Source: CAYRXM01 sp964428175 (GTDB taxonomy: Bacteria; Chloroflexota; Anaerolineae; JAFGEY01). From it: DNA of 49,394 nucleotides. Every line of letters starts with the position of its first letter. Position 1 is the stretch's first letter. The translations under genes were made by a program, and so were the position numbers. Below the pieces are notes generated by a model, which saw nothing but the letters and a program-made list of their open reading frames with translations, was not told the origin of the DNA and did no database searches. Below are positions 43,101 to 49,394 of the stretch, one piece after another. The stretch lies in contig CAYRXM010000013.1 in the NCBI GenBank assembly GCA_964428175.1, positions 1 through 49,394 of the forward strand, in the 5' to 3' direction.

Positions 43101-43133
43101 ATGCAGAATGTGTGCGGCCCACATATTCTGCAT
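43101..43133 (+). promoter_or_regulatory. Strong hairpin in front of cdaA
   Basis: ATGCAGAATGTGTG (43101-43114) and CACATATTCTGCAT (43120-43133) form a 14-bp stem with one mismatch and a five-base loop. It is followed by CTTGTTCTGTT, which is not a clean U-tract. A smaller hairpin (TCGTCCGC with GCGGGCGA, about 43070-43089) precedes it. It could be an attenuator, a weak terminator after the TPR gene, or an mRNA-stability element. Confidence 0.5.
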
Positions 43134-43178
43134 CTTGTTCTGTTAGCGGCTTGTGCACGTGTGGGTGAGGAGAAACAG

Positions 43179-44033
43179 GTGCTGGACCTGAGCTGGTTTT
43201 TGCGGCAGATGGGGCAAAACTGGTGGAATGTCCTGGACATTCTGCTGGTCGCGCTGATCTTTTACTGGCTGCTCCACCTGATCCGGGGAACGCAGGCCGT
43301 GCAGTTGCTGCGCGGCATTGTCATTTTTGCCCTGGCGACGGCCATCGTTGCCAATGTGCTGCCTTTTCGCGCTTTTAGCTGGCTGGTGGGCAAGGCGCTG
43401 CCGGCTTTGCTGGTCGCCGTGCCGGTGATCTTTCAGCCCGAACTGCGCCGCGCGTTGGAACGGCTGGGCCGCACTGGCAGTTTCATCGCCCCCCTGTCCC
43501 GCGACACAGTGTCTTTTGACGAGGTGATCGACGAAATCTGTAAGGCCAGCGCGCAGCTTGCCGAGCGCCAGGACGGCGCATTGATCGTGCTCGAACGCTC
43601 GACTGGCCTCGAAGAGCACATCGAAACCGGCATCAAGATCGACAGCCGGGTAACGTCCGAACTGCTGGTGACCATCTTTTTCAAAAATACGGCCTTGCAC
43701 GACGGTGCGGTGATCGTGCGCAACGGGCGCATCATTGCCGCGGCGTGCGTGCTACCGCTGACCAGCAGCGATCTGCCGGATCGACAGATGGGGCTTCGTC
43801 ACCGCGCGGCGGTCGGCGTGACCGAGGCGACGGACGCGCTGGCGATCGTCATTTCCGAAGAGACGGGCATGATCTCGGTAGCGCAAAGCGGGCGCATCAT
43901 CCGCCGGCGCGATGTCAAGAGCTTGCGCAACATTTTGCGCGCAACCTACCGCCAGCCGCAGCCGCCCGATTGGACGAGTGTGATGCGCGGCATCGGCGAG
44001 CGCATCACGTCGATTTTCAGAGGTGAGCGGTGA
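43179..44033 (+). CDS. cdaA: Diadenylate cyclase CdaA (c-di-AMP synthase)
   Basis: 284 residues from the GTG at 43179 with GAGGAG six bases upstream, close to the family length of ~273. The frame is open further upstream, but that part contains the hairpin. Three membrane helices occupy ~12-85 (LDILLVALIFYWLLHLI, IVIFALATAIVANVL, ALPALLVAVPVIF). The DAC domain has the two catalytic motifs DGAVIV and RHRAA, plus GIKIDSRVTSELL. It makes c-di-AMP from two ATP on the cytoplasmic face. Its stop overlaps the ybbR-like GTG by four bases (GTGA), the usual cdaA-cdaR pairing. Confidence 0.95.
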   Translation: MLDLSWFLRQMGQNWWNVLDILLVALIFYWLLHLIRGTQAVQLLRGIVIFALATAIVANVLPFRAFSWLVGKALPALLVAVPVIFQPELRRALERLGRTGSFIAPLSRDTVSFDEVIDEICKASAQLAERQDGALIVLERSTGLEEHIETGIKIDSRVTSELLVTIFFKNTALHDGAVIVRNGRIIAAACVLPLTSSDLPDRQMGLRHRAAVGVTEATDALAIVISEETGMISVAQSGRIIRRRDVKSLRNILRATYRQPQPPDWTSVMRGIGERITSIFRGER

Positions 44034-45394
44034 AACGCATCGTCAACGATTTGGGCATGATCGCCCTGGCTTTTTTGCTGGCCGTGGTGGTCTGGATTGT
44101 CGCCATCCAGGAAGAGAACCCGATTTCGCAGCGCGAGCTTGAGCAAACCATCCTGGTGCGGGCGCTCAACCGGCAAGAAGGCACCACGTTCGCGGCCAAG
44201 TTCGAGCAAAGCGTGCGCGTGCTCGTCCGCGCGCCGGAAAGCAGTTGGCGCAACCTGCGCGCCGATATGTTCGAAGCCTCGGTCGATCTGACCGGAATGA
44301 CCCCCGGCGATTATCAGGTTCAGGTCGATGTGTCCTGCGCTGACCGCAATGTCGTCATCGTCCAGGTATCGCCGCCAACCGTGCCGGTTAACTTGCGCAA
44401 AGAAATCACCCGCACGCTGCCGGTCGAACTCGAATTGAACGTTTCTGCTGCTTTTGGCTATGAACTCAAGCCGGATCTGGCCGTGATCGAGCCAGCGATG
44501 GTGGAGGTGCGCGGGCCAGAAGCGCTTGTGCTCGATGTGGCCCGCGTGGTGGTCGGTGTCGAGCAGCGCATCGAGGCCAAAGAGACGATCTCAGTCAACC
44601 GCACGGTGGTCGCCCGGCAGCAAGACGGCAGCCCGGTGGGCAATTTTGTGACCATCCTGCCCGTCTCGGTCAACGTGACGGTGCCGGTGGAGCAGAAAAC
44701 CGGCTTTAAAGACGTGGCCGTGCGCCCGGTGGTGGTCGGTGTGCCGGCGGCCGGCTATCGCCTGCGCGGGATCAGCGTCGAGCCGTCGATCGTGACTCTG
44801 GGCGGAGACAGCGAAGTGGTCGAGCAGGTGGCGGCAACCGGCTATGTCGAAAACGTCCCGCTCAATATCAGCGGCGCGACCAGCGACGTGGTCGAACGGC
44901 TGGCGCTCAACATGCCCGAAGGCGCGTCGGCCCTGCGCGTGCAGGGCGTGCTGGTCACGGCCAGCATCGAGCCGATTCCGGGTCGCCGCGCGATCACGTT
45001 GGCCCCGATCATCAAGGGGCTGAGCACCGACCTGAGCGCCAAAGTATCACCGGAAAAAGTGACCATCACGCTGAACGGCCCACTGCCCAGACTGAACACG
45101 CTTAGCGAGTCGGACGTGCAGGTATACGTCGAACTGGTGCAGGTGGGCGTTGGGCAACATAGCATTGAATTGACTTATCTTGTGCCCGAAGGCATTCAGG
45201 TCGAATTGGTCGTACCGGCATCGGTCGAAGTGACCATCGCCGCCATTCCGCCGACGCCGACGCCGACATCAACGCCGACACTGACGCCGACGCCGGCGTT
45301 CACGCCCACGGTGACGGGTATGCTGTCGCCGGCCGGCACACCGCCGGCCCACTCGACGCCGACGCCAACGGCGACACCAAGCAGAGGGAACTGA
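44030..45394 (+). CDS. YbbR-domain protein (CdaR-like regulator of CdaA)
   Basis: 454 residues. One N-terminal membrane helix (NDLGMIALAFLLAVVVWIV) anchors four YbbR-like beta-domains outside the membrane. VDVSPPTVPV-like strands recur, for example VIVQVSPPTVPVNL, TILPVSVNVTV, VLVTASIEPIPGR and YLVPEGIQVEL. In Firmicutes CdaR binds CdaA and modulates its activity. The last ~45 residues are an unusual Thr/Pro-rich tail (TPTPTSTPTLTPTP and on), which would suit a wall-spanning or glycosylated segment. The start overlaps cdaA by four bases. Confidence 0.88.
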   Translation: MKRIVNDLGMIALAFLLAVVVWIVAIQEENPISQRELEQTILVRALNRQEGTTFAAKFEQSVRVLVRAPESSWRNLRADMFEASVDLTGMTPGDYQVQVDVSCADRNVVIVQVSPPTVPVNLRKEITRTLPVELELNVSAAFGYELKPDLAVIEPAMVEVRGPEALVLDVARVVVGVEQRIEAKETISVNRTVVARQQDGSPVGNFVTILPVSVNVTVPVEQKTGFKDVAVRPVVVGVPAAGYRLRGISVEPSIVTLGGDSEVVEQVAATGYVENVPLNISGATSDVVERLALNMPEGASALRVQGVLVTASIEPIPGRRAITLAPIIKGLSTDLSAKVSPEKVTITLNGPLPRLNTLSESDVQVYVELVQVGVGQHSIELTYLVPEGIQVELVVPASVEVTIAAIPPTPTPTSTPTLTPTPAFTPTVTGMLSPAGTPPAHSTPTPTATPSRGN

Positions 45395-45410
45395 TTTGTG
45401 GCTTGGCTGA

Positions 45411-45543
45411 AAAAAAAAGGTCGATCATGCATCAAAGTGTCTGGCAGAGCATGGTTCTTGCGCCTATCCAGCACGAGAGGCCAAGTCCCAAGGTATTTGG
45501 TGATCTGATCATTTTGGCTTGTTCATCGTACTCGACCTTTTTT
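45411..45543 (+). repeat. Long-spaced inverted repeat between ybbR and der
   Basis: AAAAAAGGTCGA (ending at 45424) and TCGACCTTTTTT (45532-45543) are perfect 12-bp inverted copies 107 bp apart. The arms flank most of the 165-bp spacer before der. I find no gene inside it. It might be a large RNA hairpin that closes just before the der ribosome-binding site. Confidence 0.4.
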
Positions 45544-45559
45544 CAGGAGACTCGTTTAT

Positions 45560-46942
45560 ATGGCTAAACCAATTGTGGCCCTGGTGGGCCGCCCCAATGT
45601 GGGCAAATCGACGCTTTTTAACCGGCTGATCGGTGAGCGCCGCGCCATCGTGTCCGACGTTCCGGGCACCACGCGCGACCGCCTGTATGCCGACTGTGAA
45701 TGGATCGGTGTGACCTTTACCCTGGTCGACACCGGCGGGATCGAGATTCTGGCCGAGCACCGCCTGGCCGCCGGCGAACCGGAGAACATCCTCGCTGCCG
45801 GATCGACGCACTATGTGCGTGAAATCCGCGCCCAGGCCGAGGTGGCGATCCGCGAGGCCGACGTGGTCGTCTTTTTGGTCGACGCACAGGCCGGGACGAC
45901 CGCCGCCGACGAAGAGGTGGCCGATGTGCTGCGCCGGGCTGATAAACCGGTGATTGTCGCTGCCAACAAGGCCGACAACCTCGCTTTGTGGGAAGACGCC
46001 AACGAGTTTTACACGCTGGGCGTCGGGCCGGTGTTTCCCGTTTCGGCGATGAACGGGCGCGGCAGCGGCGACCTGCTGGACGAGATCGTCGCTGCGATCC
46101 CCAAGGAGCGGCTTGAGGAACCCGAATCCAGTGCGGTGCGTATCGCCATCGTCGGGCGGCCCAACGTCGGCAAATCGTCGCTGCTGAACAAGCTGCTGCG
46201 CGAAGAGCGGGCAATCGTCAGCCCCGTCGCCGGGACGACGCGCGATGCCATCGACACCTCGTTGCAGTGGACCGACGAGGCGGGTGAGACGCACGACCTG
46301 GTGCTGGTCGACACGGCGGGCATCCGGCGGCGGGGCAAGGTGGAAAAGGGGCTGGAATATTACAGCGTTCTGCGGGCGCTCAACGCACTCAGCCGCGCCG
46401 ACGTGGCTTTGCTGCTCATCGATGCGGAAGAAGGCGTTACCGCCCAGGATACGCACATCGCCGGGTATATTTTGGAGGAACACAAGAGCGCCGTCGTCAT
46501 CGTCAACAAGTGGGATATAGTTGAAAAAGACGCTCACACGATGCCCGCCTACACTGAGTATGTGCGCGAGCAGCTCAAGTTTATGGACTATGTGCCGGTG
46601 TTGTTCATCTCGGCGCTGACCGGCCAGCGGGTGAATCAGGTGCTGCCAATCACGCTCCAGATCAATGCCGAACGGCACCAACGGTTGACCACCAACCAGC
46701 TCAACAAGGTGGTGCAGGATGCGATGTTTCGTCACAGCCCGCCGGCCATTCAGGGGCGCAAGCTGCGCGTCTATTTTGTCACCCAGGCCGAGGGCGCGCC
46801 GCCGGCTTTTGTGCTCTTTGTCAACGATCCCAAGCTGGTTCATTTCGGCTACGAGCGCTACCTGGAAAACCGCATCCGTGAGGCTTATCCGTTTACCGGC
46901 ACGCCGATCAAACTGCTGTTCAAGCACAACCAGGAACGATAA
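45560..46942 (+). CDS. der: Ribosome-assembly GTPase Der (EngA)
   Basis: 460 residues, the family length. Two tandem GTPase domains: GRPNVGKSTLFNRL (from residue 10), DTGG and NKAD in the first; GRPNVGKSSLLNKLL (~195), DTAGIRRRGKV and NKWD in the second. The C-terminal KH-like domain is at ~355-455 (FRHSPPAIQGRKLRVYFVTQAE). It acts in maturation of the 50S ribosomal subunit. AGGAG lies ~11 bases before the ATG. The THUMP methyltransferase gene starts two bases after the stop. Confidence 0.97.
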   Translation: MAKPIVALVGRPNVGKSTLFNRLIGERRAIVSDVPGTTRDRLYADCEWIGVTFTLVDTGGIEILAEHRLAAGEPENILAAGSTHYVREIRAQAEVAIREADVVVFLVDAQAGTTAADEEVADVLRRADKPVIVAANKADNLALWEDANEFYTLGVGPVFPVSAMNGRGSGDLLDEIVAAIPKERLEEPESSAVRIAIVGRPNVGKSSLLNKLLREERAIVSPVAGTTRDAIDTSLQWTDEAGETHDLVLVDTAGIRRRGKVEKGLEYYSVLRALNALSRADVALLLIDAEEGVTAQDTHIAGYILEEHKSAVVIVNKWDIVEKDAHTMPAYTEYVREQLKFMDYVPVLFISALTGQRVNQVLPITLQINAERHQRLTTNQLNKVVQDAMFRHSPPAIQGRKLRVYFVTQAEGAPPAFVLFVNDPKLVHFGYERYLENRIREAYPFTGTPIKLLFKHNQER

Positions 46943-46944
46943 GC

Positions 46945-48030
46945 ATGTCCAAACGCGCTGCCACTGCACCCGGCGGAGTCGAGTATGCCGCATCGGTGCT
47001 GCCCGGCCTGGAAGTGATCGCCGGGCAAGAGATCAAGGCCCGGCTGCCCAATGCCAAGATCGTCGACCAACGGCGGGGCTGGGTCGTCTTTCGCTGTGAG
47101 GGGCCTGCTGCCCGGCTGCTCGATCTGCGCACCACCGAGGACGTTTTTGTCGTCCTCTATCGCAGCGACCGCTTTCCCGCCTTCCGCAAAGAAGCGCTCC
47201 CGCTGCTGACGCGCATGGCCGCTCAGAGCCGCTACTGGGACGAGGCGTTCAGTCGCTTTAACAGCGTGCAGTCAAAAAGCGTGCAGCGGGTCACATTTCG
47301 CGCAGTCGCCCAACAGACCGGCAAGCACGGTTTCAGGCGGCAAGAAGCGCGCGATGCGGTGCTGGCCGGCGTGCAGACGCGCTGGGGACGCTGGAAGCAG
47401 GTGGCCGACGACGCGCACCTCGAAGTCTGGCTGTCGATCATCCACGAGTGGGCGTTGCTGTCCCTGCGCCTCTCCGACCGCTCGATGCGCCATCGCACTT
47501 ATAAAGAGGAGCATCTGCCCGCCTCGCTGCGTCCCTCGCTTGCCGCGGCGATGGTCCGTCTGGCCCGGCCTCGTCCCGATGACCTGTTTTGCGATCCGAT
47601 GTGCGGTGCGGGCACCATCCTTGCCGAGCGGGCGCTGGCCGGCCCGTACCGGGCGCTGCTCGGCGGCGACCTGGATGGGCTCGCCGTGCAGGCGGCGCGG
47701 ACCAACCTGTACCGGGTGGATGGTTGTACCGTATGCGATTGGGACGCGCGCCGGCTGCCCTTGCGGGCTGCGTCGCTCGATGTGGTGGTGTCCAACTTGC
47801 CCTTTGGCGAAAAGATTGGCTCGCACGAGAAAAACCCGGCCCTCTATGATCGGGCGCTGGCCCAATTGGTGCGCGCGCTCAAGCCGGGCGGCCGCGCGGT
47901 GCTGCTGAGCGGCGAAAAAGACTTGATGCACGAACTGCTCGGTCGTTACGGACAGTTGGCCCGCGAGCAGGAAATACTGGTCGGCGTGCTGGGACAGGCG
48001 GCGCGGATTTACGTGCTGCGCAAAAAGTGA
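46945..48030 (+). CDS. THUMP-domain RNA methyltransferase (Trm14-like)
   Basis: 361 residues. An N-terminal ferredoxin-like and THUMP region (~15-165, VLPGLEVIAGQEIKARL, VTFRAVAQQTGKHGF, LEVWLSIIHEWALL) binds structured RNA. The Rossmann methyltransferase then starts at RPSLAAAMVRLARPR with the AdoMet-binding DPMCGAGTILAERAL and acidic GGDLDGLAVQAA. The catalytic motif is NLPFG, the variant found in Trm14-type enzymes that make m2G at tRNA position 6, rather than the NPPYG of RlmL. The tRNA target is therefore the best guess. It is packed between der (2 bp) and the phosphatase (6 bp), so one transcript is likely. Confidence 0.88.
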   Translation: MSKRAATAPGGVEYAASVLPGLEVIAGQEIKARLPNAKIVDQRRGWVVFRCEGPAARLLDLRTTEDVFVVLYRSDRFPAFRKEALPLLTRMAAQSRYWDEAFSRFNSVQSKSVQRVTFRAVAQQTGKHGFRRQEARDAVLAGVQTRWGRWKQVADDAHLEVWLSIIHEWALLSLRLSDRSMRHRTYKEEHLPASLRPSLAAAMVRLARPRPDDLFCDPMCGAGTILAERALAGPYRALLGGDLDGLAVQAARTNLYRVDGCTVCDWDARRLPLRAASLDVVVSNLPFGEKIGSHEKNPALYDRALAQLVRALKPGGRAVLLSGEKDLMHELLGRYGQLAREQEILVGVLGQAARIYVLRKK

Positions 48031-48036
48031 GCGGCG

Positions 48037-48633
48037 ATGCATCTCTACCTGGCCCGCCACGGCGACTCGCTGGGCACTGACCTTCGCCGCTATGGCGATT
48101 TTGACCTCAACGAGCGGGGCCGCCGGCAGGCAATGCGGCTGGCCTGCCAGTTGATCGATGTGCCGTTTACCCACGTCTACAGCAGCCCGCTCAAGCGCGC
48201 ATACCAGACGGCGCAAGTCGTCGTTGCCGGGCGCGACTTGACAATCGCCGTGCTCGACGATTTGCGCGAGGTCGATGTGGGCGCCTTCGACGGGCTGACC
48301 TTTGAGCAGGCGCGCGCGCAGTACGGGTGGTTCTGGGCGCAGAGCCGCCAGCAGCCCACGCTCGATTTTCGCTGGCCGGAGGGCGAAACCACCGCCCAGG
48401 TGCTCGACCGGGCGCGACAGACCTGGATGCACCTTTGGCAGACCCACCAAAACACCGTCGACGTGCTGCTCGTCGTATCGCACACCTACTACCTCAACCT
48501 GTTTCTCCTTGCCGCGCTGGGGCTGCCCTTTCCCAACCGCTTTACTTTCAAGGTCGAGCTGGGCGGCTGCGTCCACGTCGCCGCCGAGGATGGCCTGCCG
48601 CTGTGGATTGTGTTCGACACGCCGGCGGGTTGA
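48037..48633 (+). CDS. Histidine phosphatase, phosphoglycerate-mutase-like
   Basis: 198 residues with the standard motifs: LARHGDSLGT (nucleophile His), YSSPLKRAYQTAQ, LREVDVGAFDGLTFEQA (general-acid Glu region) and VVSHTYYLNL (second catalytic His). This form covers alpha-ribazole phosphatase, broad-specificity phosphatases and cofactor-dependent mutases; no residue decides between them. It starts six bases after the methyltransferase stop with a weak ribosome site. Confidence 0.85.
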   Translation: MHLYLARHGDSLGTDLRRYGDFDLNERGRRQAMRLACQLIDVPFTHVYSSPLKRAYQTAQVVVAGRDLTIAVLDDLREVDVGAFDGLTFEQARAQYGWFWAQSRQQPTLDFRWPEGETTAQVLDRARQTWMHLWQTHQNTVDVLLVVSHTYYLNLFLLAALGLPFPNRFTFKVELGGCVHVAAEDGLPLWIVFDTPAG

Positions 48634-48646
48634 GTGGAGAATTTTT

Positions 48647-49162
48647 ATGATATGGAGCAAGCTGAAAAAGACGGTCGAAAATCTTTTGGCCGATTCCCTG
48701 CAAGGCCGGGTCGAGTTTCACATCACTCGCTATGGCCCGGGCGTGAGCTATATGATGAACAGAGGCTGGGTGACATTTGACAAACAAGAGATCCTGAGCA
48801 GTTCAACGATCAGGTGGATAAGAGAACATTTCAAGCTGACGGGAAAATGGGTATCCCATGATCCCCAGATCGCTGAACAGCTTCGCCGGGAACAGATCAC
48901 TACCCGCGACGAGTTCATCGAGGCGCTGGAGGATTACGTACAATGTCCCATCGACGATGCGCTGACGTCCTCGAATCCCTTTCTCCGCGCGTTTGCCATG
49001 TTGGATCGACGGGTTGGAAAACGCAGGCTGAAGGAAATGACATTTCGGGAAGACGAATATCAATTCGTTCGAGATTTTTATCGCATCCGATGTCAGGCAG
49101 AGGGAATAACCAACCAGGATTGTTCCGAAATCGCTCCGCTCGACGTTCCCAAAAAGACCTGA
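48647..49162 (+). CDS. Conserved small protein of unknown function (possibly SF0329-like)
   Basis: 171 residues from the ATG at 48647 with GGAG eight bases upstream. It begins MIWSKLKKTVENLLADSL, then GRVEFHITRYGPGVS, RGWVTFDKQEILSSSTIRW and FLRAFAMLDRRVGKRRL. The opening (WSKLKK...LADSLQGRV...HITRYG) recalls a small bacterial family annotated as SF0329, but I recall this only approximately. No signal peptide, membrane helix or metal-binding cluster is seen. It is the last gene of the der operon region. Confidence 0.7.
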   Translation: MIWSKLKKTVENLLADSLQGRVEFHITRYGPGVSYMMNRGWVTFDKQEILSSSTIRWIREHFKLTGKWVSHDPQIAEQLRREQITTRDEFIEALEDYVQCPIDDALTSSNPFLRAFAMLDRRVGKRRLKEMTFREDEYQFVRDFYRIRCQAEGITNQDCSEIAPLDVPKKT

Positions 49163-49394
49163 GGCCAGCCGGCTCAATGAAGCATGAGCCGAAATTCATC
49201 GCCTCGCCCGCATTCACTCTGACCCTCAAACTCATTCTTTCTTGTTTCGACGCTCCTGCGTTGGAACAAGTTCTTTGATATGCCACGTACTCTTTTCGCT
49301 GCCCAAGCGCCACCCAAACGACGCCCAGGCGAATTTGACAAAAGTCTGGGGGGGGGGGGGGTAAAGTACGAGTGTGGGGGGATAAGAGTTGGGC
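49163..49394. other. Gene-free contig end with low-quality poly-G tail
   Basis: No gene or RNA is supported here. From 49348 a run of 14 G is followed by G-rich sequence with further G runs, unlike the rest of the window. This looks like read-end error (poly-G is typical of two-colour Illumina chemistry) and should be trimmed. Confidence 0.75.

Noticed and set aside
45241..45330. Repetitive ACGCCGACG-like DNA, considered as a tandem repeat or CRISPR-like array
   Set aside because: It is the coding sequence of the Thr-Pro tail of the YbbR protein; units are short and irregular, with no spacers.
45509..46993. 494-codon open frame on the minus strand opposite der
   Set aside because: It is the antisense shadow of der in GC-rich sequence; the protein has no recognisable domain and no ribosome site.

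Overview
This is a bacterial contig, probably from an uncultured Chloroflexota (Anaerolineae-like) organism. That placement is an inference. It rests on secreted proteins ending in a short hydrophobic Tyr-x-Pro motif, Thr-Pro linkers, a CdaA/YbbR/Der/THUMP-methyltransferase housekeeping block without outer-membrane LPS genes, a cobalamin-binding MerR regulator and the general gene style. There are no rRNA or tRNA genes, no CRISPR array and no transposase. The window is a draft assembly: positions 14-47 are Illumina adapter, 22158-22167 is a 10-N gap, and the last ~50 bases contain a 14-G run.

Left half (48-26240, all on the minus strand, visibly more AT-rich): a large surface-polysaccharide locus. 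Read 5' to 3' on the minus strand it holds a polyprenyl-phosphate sugar-1-phosphate transferase, an intrinsic terminator, a fused Wzz/BY-kinase, an O-antigen-ligase/polymerase broken by the gap, a NodB deacetylase, an NTP_transf_5-type protein, a Wzx-like flippase, GT4 glycosyltransferases, a GH-like lipoprotein, a BcsB-like protein without BcsA, a deacetylase with apparently permuted motifs, two tandem duplicated GT4s, and a FemAB / DegT aminotransferase / FemAB block. It ends with three secreted proteins (FG-GAP repeat, PHP phosphoesterase with PKD domain, truncated M14 carboxypeptidase). Many genes overlap by 4 bp or are about 10 bp apart, so long co-transcribed units are likely. Together they would make, flip, polymerise, deacetylate and perhaps amino-acylate an exopolysaccharide.

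Centre (26241-31712): a divergent control region with three AGGTTA repeats at an exact 11-bp period just upstream of a -10 box for the sugar transferase, then an OmpR/PhoB-type response regulator and a soluble REC-GAF-GAF-PAS histidine kinase. This looks like the control module of the polysaccharide locus. After a bidirectional terminator come a TspO-like membrane protein and a divergent CarH/LitR-like B12-binding MerR regulator. They share a dyad-symmetric pair of perfect-consensus promoters.

Right half (31713-49162, plus strand, GC-rich): a Tat-exported family-5 solute-binding lipoprotein with two permeases (no ATPases present) and a GH4 glycosidase; a GNAT / jelly-roll-like / SixA mini-operon; argF; a large TPR protein; the c-di-AMP cyclase cdaA with its ybbR partner; der; a THUMP-domain RNA methyltransferase; a phosphoglycerate-mutase-like phosphatase; and a small conserved protein.
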